A stretch of DNA of 12,075 nt from the NCBI GenBank assembly GCA_937914785.1, contig CALGIV010000222.1, forward strand, positions 1 through 12,075, given 5' to 3'. The stretch comes from an uncultured Eubacteriaceae bacterium (lineage in GTDB: Bacteria; Bacillota; Clostridia; Eubacteriales; UBA1433). Shown here in pieces: positions 6,698 to 12,075 of the stretch. How positions within the stretch are numbered: the stretch's first letter is position 1; each line of letters begins with the position of its first letter. A model generated the notes under the pieces. It was given only the letters and a program-made list of their open reading frames with translations, ran no database searches and was not told the origin of the DNA. Position numbers and translations under genes: made by a program.

Positions 6698-8885
6698 CCA
6701 TCATCCTCCAGCACAGTGCGGTCTTGCGCTTTACAATCGTGTTATTACGCACCATCGACTCGATAATCTGCCTGCTCCCTACCAAAACAGCCATCTCTTT
6801 CGCACGGGTCAGTGCAGTATAAAGCAGATTGCGGCTTAAAAATTTACGATACCCTTCACAGACCGGAATGACAACGGCTTTAAACTCACTGCCCTGACTC
6901 TTGTGCGTGGTAATCGCATAAGACAGCATTAATTGGTCGGCATCTTCAAATGCATAGTGCACCCGCCGCTCTTTCTCGAACAAGACATCGATGATACGGC
7001 TTTCATCGTCGATGCGTTCAACGACGCCAATATCGCCGTTAAACACACCCGTTCCGCTCTCCTGCGTAAAAATATTCGTCCAGATCGCACGATAATTATT
7101 GCGAATCTGCATAACCTTATCATTTACACGTATTGTGTGTTTCAGCATTGTCTTTTCATTCTTTTCCTTTGAAGGCGGATTCAGCAGGCGCTGCAACATT
7201 GCATTTAATTGTTCGACGCCTGTCTGCCCTTTTTTAACATGACTGATTACCTGAATATCGTAATAAGGGTCATAATTTTGATAGCCCACAAGCCGCTTCG
7301 AACAAAGTTGTCCGACAACTTGAGCCGCCTGCTGCGGCGAAGGCGCATCGATAAAAAAGAAGTCGTCGCTGGCATTGTCGATCTCGGGATACTTTCCCAT
7401 ATTGATGCGGTGTGCATTGACGATGATCTTGCTGCGCTCGCTCTGGCGAAAGATCTTGTCCAACTTGACCACGCTGGCCTGTCCGCTGTCGATGATATCT
7501 TTTAAAATATTGCCCGGTGCTACCGAAGGCAGCTGGTCGACATCGCCAACCAGGATCAGGCGCATATTTTCGTTCATCGCCTTTAGCGTGTAATACAACA
7601 GGGTAATATCCAGCATCGAGGCTTCGTCGATAATTAAATAATCGCCCTGAAGCTGGTTTTCTTCATCTTTACCGAAGCTCATTCTATCCTCTGTCGCAAA
7701 GGTATATTCCAGCATTCTGTGGATGGTTTTAGCCTCCGCATCGCACGATTGGCTCATCCTTTTTGCCGCCCGTCCCGTCGGCGCAGCCAGTACGACATCC
7801 TGCTTCAACCGTTTTAAAATAAACAAAATACAGTTGATAATCGTCGTTTTGCCCGTCCCCGGTCCGCCCGTGACGATGCTCAACCCGTGGGTCATACAGG
7901 AGATCACCGCCTGTTTCTGGCTCTCATGCAGCGATATTTGAAACTGCTTTTCATAGTCGACGATCAGGCCTGAAAGAAATGCCGTGTCAATCTGCCAGCC
8001 AATGCACGCGATTTTGATGAGCCGCTTTGCCGCTTCTGTCTCTGCTATGTAAAGATTGCGTAAATAATAGACGTTCGTCTCATCCACACTGCACAGGATG
8101 ACTTTGCCGTTCTTCGTTAAATAAGACAGGCCATCTTCAATAAGCATCTCTTCCACATTTAATATTTGCGCCGCGTCCTCGATAAGCTTGTCCTCTTCGT
8201 AAAACATATTTCCTTCGCTGTACAGCCCCGCCATCACATGGCTGATGCCGGCGCGTACGCGAAATGCGGAAGCCTCTTCAATGCCCATCGACAAGGCAAT
8301 CTTGTCCGCCGTTTTAAAACCGATACCGTCGACATCATCGATCATCCGGTATGGGTTCTGGCTGATGATGCCGATTGTCAGGCCGCAATACTTTTTATAA
8401 ATTTTCATCGCATACGTCGTGCTGATGCCGAACTGCTGCATAAACATCACCACTTCGCGCATCTCTTCCTGCGCAGTGTATGTCTCACTGATCTGCTGCG
8501 CCGTCTTCGATCCGATACCGCTGACCTCGGTCAGCCGCGATGGCTCATTCTTGATAATATCCAAAACATCTTCACCAAAATGCATTACCAAATCCCGCGC
8601 CCGGCTTTCCCCAATGCCTTTGATCAAGCCGGACGCCAGATAACGCTGAAGTGTCTCGCTGTTTGTCGGCACATAAATCTCATACTTTTCGGCTTGAAAT
8701 TGCGCACCGTACGTCTTGTGCTCAACAAAATGCCCGTAAACCGTAACGGCCTCTCCCGCGGCAAGATTGGGAAACAATCCGGTGACAACTTCTAAAACGC
8801 CGCCAACGTCCAGATCGAATACCGTATAATTATTAAACTCATTAAAATAAATGATTCTATCCACCACGCCTTGCAGGCTGTCCAT
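6681..8885 (-). CDS. recD2: RecD2-type superfamily 1B DNA helicase
   Basis: RecD2 is a 5'-3' DNA helicase of RecBC-lacking bacteria, linked to mismatch repair, replication fork upkeep and DNA damage tolerance. The 734-residue product has the N-terminal OB-like and helix-hairpin-helix region (VSGIGSKTAQQI about 121–132; VDGIGFKTADKI about 185–196), then the helicase core: Walker A GGPGTGKT (340–347), Walker B LIIDEASM (417–424), GDVDQLPSVAPG (447–458), the AITTHKSQGSEF motif (657–668) and LLYTALTRAK (687–696). It is slightly shorter than the Bacillus YrrC protein. The ATG at 8885 has AAGGAG eight bases upstream. It follows yyaC by 54 bp and overlaps comF, suggesting a yyaC–recD2–comF operon. 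Confidence 0.97.
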   Translation of the reverse strand: MDSLQGVVDRIIYFNEFNNYTVFDLDVGGVLEVVTGLFPNLAAGEAVTVYGHFVEHKTYGAQFQAEKYEIYVPTNSETLQRYLASGLIKGIGESRARDLVMHFGEDVLDIIKNEPSRLTEVSGIGSKTAQQISETYTAQEEMREVVMFMQQFGISTTYAMKIYKKYCGLTIGIISQNPYRMIDDVDGIGFKTADKIALSMGIEEASAFRVRAGISHVMAGLYSEGNMFYEEDKLIEDAAQILNVEEMLIEDGLSYLTKNGKVILCSVDETNVYYLRNLYIAETEAAKRLIKIACIGWQIDTAFLSGLIVDYEKQFQISLHESQKQAVISCMTHGLSIVTGGPGTGKTTIINCILFILKRLKQDVVLAAPTGRAAKRMSQSCDAEAKTIHRMLEYTFATEDRMSFGKDEENQLQGDYLIIDEASMLDITLLYYTLKAMNENMRLILVGDVDQLPSVAPGNILKDIIDSGQASVVKLDKIFRQSERSKIIVNAHRINMGKYPEIDNASDDFFFIDAPSPQQAAQVVGQLCSKRLVGYQNYDPYYDIQVISHVKKGQTGVEQLNAMLQRLLNPPSKEKNEKTMLKHTIRVNDKVMQIRNNYRAIWTNIFTQESGTGVFNGDIGVVERIDDESRIIDVLFEKERRVHYAFEDADQLMLSYAITTHKSQGSEFKAVVIPVCEGYRKFLSRNLLYTALTRAKEMAVLVGSRQIIESMVRNNTIVKRKTALCWRMMDEAVV

Positions 8886-8939
8886 AAACCGCTCTCCTTA
8901 CTGCGATGATTGCTTTGACTGTTTGCTTCATTCATGATA

Positions 8940-9530
8940 TCACACGACGATTTCAGACGCAATATCCGCACAGGCAACATCGGGCTGCCGGGCCAGCTCT
9001 ATGGCGCGTGCAATCACGTCTGCCATCTGCATCACCAAAGACAGGCGAATATCCATAAACGGTGTGATAAACTTCGTATTGACAATACCCGTAATATGCA
9101 TATCGCCGACCGGCTCCAGCATATTGCCGGCACCGATCCCCGGCAGCAGGCCACCGAGTTCAAAACTGATACTGCCGATGCGGCTGCGCCGCTTCGTCAA
9201 CGCCGCATCGACCGCTAAAATGCGATAACCGATGTAATGTTGTTTAATTTCCGCAATGCGCTGCTGAAAATTTACCGCATGCACAGGCTCTTCCAGACTG
9301 CCGATTACCGACAGCGGTACGCGGCGCTTTTTTAACAGACTGCCCACCAGCGGACCCAGGCAATCCGCAATGCAAATATCCGTCCCAACGCATAATACCA
9401 GTGTCTTTTTATCCAGATGTCTTTTCATCATAAAAGCCAACTGTCGTGCCGCTTCTTCCCCCTCCGCCCGCACGGTTAATGTCGTATTCCTGTAACCGCC
9501 TGCCTTTCTTGCTGTCAGCTTGTCCGGCAT
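8940..9530 (-). CDS. yyaC: YyaC family spore-protease-like protein (DUF1256)
   Basis: YyaC proteins resemble the germination protease GPR and occur in endospore formers and their relatives; their substrate is not established. The 196-residue product has the family signatures in order: LCVGTDICIADCLGPLVG (46–63), LAVDAAL (105–111), and PGIGAGNMLEPVGDMHITGIVN (130–151). The aspartates at 51 and 56 and in VDAAL are kept. The first motif has Cys where many relatives have Ser, Thr or small residues. The ATG at 9530 has AAAGGGTG about 8 bases upstream. It is the first gene of the cluster leading to recD2 and comF. Whether this organism makes spores cannot be told from one such gene, because some non-sporulating relatives might keep it. 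Confidence 0.92.
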   Translation of the reverse strand: MPDKLTARKAGGYRNTTLTVRAEGEEAARQLAFMMKRHLDKKTLVLCVGTDICIADCLGPLVGSLLKKRRVPLSVIGSLEEPVHAVNFQQRIAEIKQHYIGYRILAVDAALTKRRSRIGSISFELGGLLPGIGAGNMLEPVGDMHITGIVNTKFITPFMDIRLSLVMQMADVIARAIELARQPDVACADIASEIVV

Positions 9531-9777
9531 AATCGCGCACCCTTTCTTCCGGTCTTACATTTGCGTATATTCTAATACACCATATGTGCGCGATTTGTAA
9601 AATAGTGACGTTTTTATGCAGATTCGTAAACTATTTCGCAGTTCACTTAATTTCAAACTTAAACACCACTGTTGCATAACCAAAAATGACTTCCTGCTAT
9701 AAAAACAATTTGTGACTCGACTATTAAAACAAAATGAAATTGATAATAACTTTAAAATAATCAAAATAACATTCATT
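9531..9777. other. AT-rich intergenic gap between ttcA-like gene and yyaC
   Basis: This 247-bp stretch holds no convincing gene. A 73-codon open frame on the minus strand (9776–9555) lacks a ribosome binding site and overlaps the end of the upstream gene. On the minus strand TAGAAT (9574–9569) could be a -10 for yyaC, but no good -35 stands at the right distance. Just after the upstream stop codon an imperfect A/T-only hairpin with outer arms AAAATGAA and TTCATTTT, followed by a T-rich run, may act as a weak terminator. Neither is strong. Confidence 0.3.
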
Positions 9778-10506
9778 TTATTCTATATCTTGCATATTAA
9801 ACCACAGCGCGAACTGATCTTTGTTTTCCATCGCATCCAAAATCCGTTCATCTGCCTTGGGGATTTTGCGCGTCAACCGACGCATGAGCTCCTTCATTTC
9901 CGTACGCTTCGTATGTCCGTCGGCTGGACAACCTTTTTCCAGACAGGGCAACTTTAATTTATTCGACTGATAAATGATTTCACTTTCACGCACGTAAATC
10001 ATCGGCCGAATCAGCGTAATTTCCTTCTTATCCAGATAAGTCACCGGTTGAAACGTATGAAACCGCCCTTCATAAAACAAACACAGCATCAACGTCTCCA
10101 AAGCGTCATCGGCGTGATGGCCAAACGCCAGTTTATGAACGCCGAGCTTAAGCATACGATCGTGCAATGCCCCGCGTTTCATCCGTGCACACAGTGCGCA
10201 CGGATTCTTTTCTTTACGCTCTTCGAAAATGACCTTGCCAATCTGCGTTTTAATAATCGACAGCGGCACATTCCGCTCCGCACAAAACGTTTCGAGTGCT
10301 GCCGTATTGCTGCTTTCAAAGCCCATATCCAAGTGAATGGCCATCAGTTCAAATTTTGCGGGATAAAATCGTCTTAACAGCGCCATTGCGTGCAGCAACA
10401 GCATACTGTCCTTGCCGCCTGAAAGCCCGACGGCAATCGTCTCACCGCTCTGCACCATCTCGTATTGCTGCATTGTGCGGCGCATACAGGATAAAATCTT
10501 TTTCAT
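9778..10506 (-). CDS. ttcA: TtcA-like tRNA 2-thiolation enzyme (PP-loop ATPase)
   Basis: TtcA-type enzymes activate a tRNA base with ATP and insert sulfur, making 2-thiocytidine at position 32, using an Fe-S cluster. The 242-residue product has the PP-loop SGGKDS (29–34), IHLDMGF (57–63), the cysteine pair CALC (103–106), GHHADDALET (129–138), and a third cluster-ligand candidate in the LEKGCPAD segment (Cys 193), with another Cys at 188. The CxxC plus distal Cys pattern and the short length favour TtcA over TilS, which is longer and lacks the cysteines. The ATG at 10506 has a weak AGAGAG upstream. It stands alone, divergent from the plus-strand membrane gene. The exact tRNA substrate is not shown by the sequence. 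Confidence 0.85.
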   Translation of the reverse strand: MKKILSCMRRTMQQYEMVQSGETIAVGLSGGKDSMLLLHAMALLRRFYPAKFELMAIHLDMGFESSNTAALETFCAERNVPLSIIKTQIGKVIFEERKEKNPCALCARMKRGALHDRMLKLGVHKLAFGHHADDALETLMLCLFYEGRFHTFQPVTYLDKKEITLIRPMIYVRESEIIYQSNKLKLPCLEKGCPADGHTKRTEMKELMRRLTRKIPKADERILDAMENKDQFALWFNMQDIE

Positions 10507-10538
10507 CGCTTCTCTCTTTATTTATTTAAATAGTATGA

Positions 10539-10544
10539 TATAAT
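10539..10544 (+). promoter_or_regulatory. Extended -10 promoter of the COG2426-type gene
   Basis: A perfect TATAAT is preceded by TGA, giving an extended -10 (TGN-TATAAT). No good -35 is seen 16–18 bp upstream. It is 36 bp from the start codon at 10581. The 74-bp divergent gap must also hold the promoter of the ttcA-like gene; a minus-strand TATAAT at 10560–10555 and a TACTAT nearby are candidates without clear -35 boxes. Confidence 0.5.
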
Positions 10545-10580
10545 AAAAAAATTCATTATACAACAGGACAGGAGCATCTT

Positions 10581-11057
10581 ATGATCAATTTTTTGCCGAA
10601 CTGGCTCGAAGTTTTAATTATGGCCGCCGTGCCTGTCGTCGAATTGCGCGGCGCAATTCCCTATGGTATTCTCGCGCTCGATATGAGCATTCTCCAAACA
10701 TTTATCCTGTCGTATGTAGGCAGCTTGATTCCGGCTCCTTTTATTTTATTGTTCGTCAAAAAAATATTGGAATATATGTCCACCAGCAAGGTTGCCTTCT
10801 TTCGTCGTATTGCAGAAAAGCTGAACAATAAGGGAACGAAGAAAATCGCCGAAATGAAGAAAACCACCTTCTGGGGCTTAACTTTGTTCATTGCCATTCC
10901 ATTGCCGGGCACCGGAGTATGGACAGGCTGCCTTGTGGCAGCTTTATTGGGTATGCGATTTAAGTATTCTATGGGTGCTGCCGTGCTCGGCACGCTGATT
11001 GCCGGCATCGTCGTGACAGCGATCGTCGCAAGCGGCGCACATATTTTTGGCCTTTAG
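10581..11057 (+). CDS. COG2426-type small integral membrane protein (putative small multidrug export family)
   Basis: This 158-residue protein belongs to the family named 'small multi-drug export protein' (Sm_multidrug_ex, COG2426). That name is weakly supported, and the true transport substrate is unknown. Hydrophobic stretches at about 10–32, 36–62, 97–125 and 130–155 suggest four membrane segments, with a basic cytoplasmic loop (about 68–95, many Lys and Arg) between the second and third. Family-type motifs are ELRGAIPYG (21–29) and PLPGTGVWTG (108–117), which look like paired re-entrant or helix-breaking elements. The ATG has AGGAG six bases upstream. It is transcribed away from the ttcA-like gene, and the metK promoter begins 3 bp after its stop, with no terminator in between. 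Confidence 0.88.
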   Translation: MINFLPNWLEVLIMAAVPVVELRGAIPYGILALDMSILQTFILSYVGSLIPAPFILLFVKKILEYMSTSKVAFFRRIAEKLNNKGTKKIAEMKKTTFWGLTLFIAIPLPGTGVWTGCLVAALLGMRFKYSMGAAVLGTLIAGIVVTAIVASGAHIFGL

Positions 11058-11059
11058 TA

Positions 11060-11088
11060 TTGACTATTTTCTTTTTTCGACATACAAT
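11060..11088 (+). promoter_or_regulatory. Sigma-A promoter of the SAM riboswitch–metK transcript
   Basis: TTGACT (11060–11065) and TACAAT (11083–11088) each match 5 of 6 consensus bases and are separated by the ideal 17 bp. The expected transcript start is near 11095, about 16 bases before the riboswitch P1 helix. Confidence 0.85.
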
Positions 11089-11110
11089 AAGATACGTCAA
11101 TAAAATAAAC

Positions 11111-11207
11111 CCTTATGGAGAGCAGACGAGGGACGGGCCCGATGACTCTGCGGCAACCTACTTGGAAGCAAGGTGCCAAAACTCGCAGCGAGAGCTGAAT
11201 GATGAGG
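11111..11207 (+). ncRNA. SAM-I riboswitch (S-box) aptamer
   Basis: This leader binds S-adenosylmethionine and controls metK. P1 is formed by CCTTAT (11111–11116) and ATGAGG (11202–11207). The P2 arms are GCAGA (11122–11126) and TCTGC (11147–11151), enclosing the conserved GAGGGA and GGGCCC–GATGA segments. P3 lies in GGCAACC…GGTGCC with inner arms CTTG and CAAG, and P4 is CTCG (11182–11185) with CGAG (11189–11192). The 97-base size and conserved core blocks match the S-box class, and the downstream gene makes SAM. Confidence 0.96.
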
Positions 11208-11254
11208 ATGAAATGAAACGATTTTACCCTCCTTGTTCGGAGGTTTATTTTTTT
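11204..11254 (+). terminator. SAM riboswitch expression platform: antiterminator and intrinsic terminator
   Basis: Two mutually exclusive hairpins can be drawn. The antiterminator pairs 11204–11214 (GAGGATGAAAT) with 11221–11231 (ATTTTACCCTC) around a 6-base loop: 11 positions with one mismatch and one G·U. The terminator pairs CCTCC (11228–11232) with GGAGG (11239–11243), followed by a T run to 11254. The left antiterminator arm shares GAGG with the 3' strand of P1, so SAM binding, which stabilises P1, frees CCTCC for the terminator. This predicts that SAM switches metK off. Confidence 0.9.
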
Positions 11255-11283
11255 GGTAATATACAATAGAAGTGAGGAGACTT

Positions 11284-12075
11284 ATGAGAAGATTATTTAC
11301 TTCCGAATCGGTCACCGAAGGGCATCCCGACAAGATTTGTGACCAAATTTCCGATTCCATTCTGGACGATATTTTATCGAAAGACCCGCAGGCACGCGTC
11401 GCCTGTGAAGTGGCGGTCAATACCGGTCTCGTTTTAGTGATGGGAGAGATTTCAACGTCCTGTTATGCCGATATTCCCAAAATCACGCGCCAGACCATCA
11501 AAGATATTGGCTACGACCGCGCCAAATACGGTTTTGACGGCGAGACGTGCGGTGTGATTACGAGCATCGACGAACAATCCCCCGACATCGCGCTCGGTGT
11601 CGACCGGTCCTATGAAACAAAGGGCGGCGATGAAGAAGACATTTCGACTACCGGCGCCGGAGACCAGGGGATGATGTTCGGCTACGCCTGCAACGAAACG
11701 GACGAATACATGCCATTCTCCATTTGCGTCGCCCATAAACTGGCGCGCCAGCTTACGGCAATGCGTAAGAACGGCACGCTCAATTTTCTGCGTCCGGACG
11801 GCAAAACACAGGTGACGGCCGAATACGACGAAAACGGACGCATCAAGCGTATCGACACGATCATCGTCTCGACCCAACACAGCGAAAAGGTGACACAGGC
11901 GCAGATTCAGCACGATCTCGAGCAGTTTGTCATCATGCCCGTCTGCCAGAACTATCCAATGGATGTCGATACAAAGATTTTCATCAACCCGACAGGACGC
12001 TTTGTCACCGGCGGGCCACAGGGCGACAGCGGGCTTACGGGCAGAAAGATTATCGTCGACACTTACGGCGGCTAC
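11284..12075 (+). CDS. metK: S-adenosylmethionine synthetase, N-terminal two thirds
   Basis: MetK makes SAM from methionine and ATP in the cytoplasm. The window holds the first 264 codons; the gene runs off the end (the family is about 395 residues). It begins MRRLFTSESVTEGHPDKICDQ, with the conserved ATP/methionine-site block (SVTEGHPDK). It continues with ACEVAVNTGLVLVMGEI, DEQSPDIA, the signature GAGDQGMMFGYA, RPDGKTQVT, DTIIVSTQHS, INPTGRFVTGGPQGDSGLTGRKIIVDTYGG. No frameshift is seen. The ATG is 29 bases after the terminator T run, with GAGGAG just upstream. Expression is controlled by the upstream SAM-I riboswitch. Confidence 0.98.
   Translation, partial: MRRLFTSESVTEGHPDKICDQISDSILDDILSKDPQARVACEVAVNTGLVLVMGEISTSCYADIPKITRQTIKDIGYDRAKYGFDGETCGVITSIDEQSPDIALGVDRSYETKGGDEEDISTTGAGDQGMMFGYACNETDEYMPFSICVAHKLARQLTAMRKNGTLNFLRPDGKTQVTAEYDENGRIKRIDTIIVSTQHSEKVTQAQIQHDLEQFVIMPVCQNYPMDVDTKIFINPTGRFVTGGPQGDSGLTGRKIIVDTYGGY

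Noticed and set aside
8166..8795. 209-codon plus-strand open frame inside recD2
   Set aside because: It lies wholly opposite conserved recD2 helix-hairpin-helix and linker sequence, and its translation shows no recognisable domain.
9555..9776. 73-codon minus-strand open frame in the gap before yyaC
   Set aside because: No ribosome binding site, overlap with the stop of the ttcA-like gene, and a biased composition typical of translated AT-rich spacer.
11452..11913. 153-codon minus-strand open frame opposite metK
   Set aside because: It is the complement of highly conserved metK codons; no start signal or protein family resemblance.

Overview
The window looks like a piece of core chromosome from an anaerobic, Gram-negative-staining member of the Bacillota (Firmicutes), most plausibly a Negativicute. 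The reasons are the gene order hpf–secA–prfB with a DUF5317-type membrane protein inserted, a SAM-I riboswitch ahead of metK, a YyaC-type sporulation protein, a long-form HPF, and strong Firmicute-style ribosome binding sites and sigma-A-type promoters. The genus cannot be fixed from the sequence alone. No insertion sequence, tRNA, rRNA, CRISPR array or phage gene was seen.

Positions 1–10506 are read on the minus strand. In transcription order they hold: a TtcA-like tRNA thiolase (10506–9778); an AT-rich gap; a cluster of yyaC (9530–8940), recD2 (8885–6681) and comF (6697–5966), the last two overlapping; hpf with its own promoter (5847–5296); a 703-residue DUF5317-like membrane protein with a very long acidic tail, again with its own promoter (5202–3091) and followed by a strong hairpin terminator; secA with its own promoter (2918–435); and the 5' third of prfB (375 to beyond position 1), which contains the +1 programmed frameshift at codon 26.

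Positions 10507–12075 are read on the plus strand. A COG2426-type small membrane protein (10581–11057) starts from a promoter region divergent from ttcA. Right after its stop codon lies a textbook promoter, a SAM-I riboswitch with mutually exclusive antiterminator and terminator hairpins, and metK (11284 to beyond 12075).

Functionally the genes cover protein export (SecA), translation termination and ribosome hibernation (RF2, HPF), tRNA modification (TtcA-like), DNA repair and possibly DNA uptake (RecD2, ComF) and SAM synthesis (MetK). Two regulatory circuits can be read directly: RF2 autoregulation by frameshifting, and SAM feedback on metK by transcription termination. The least explained element is the acidic tail of the DUF5317-like protein, which carries several copies of a short acidic/hydrophobic motif. 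No wholly new multi-gene system was found.
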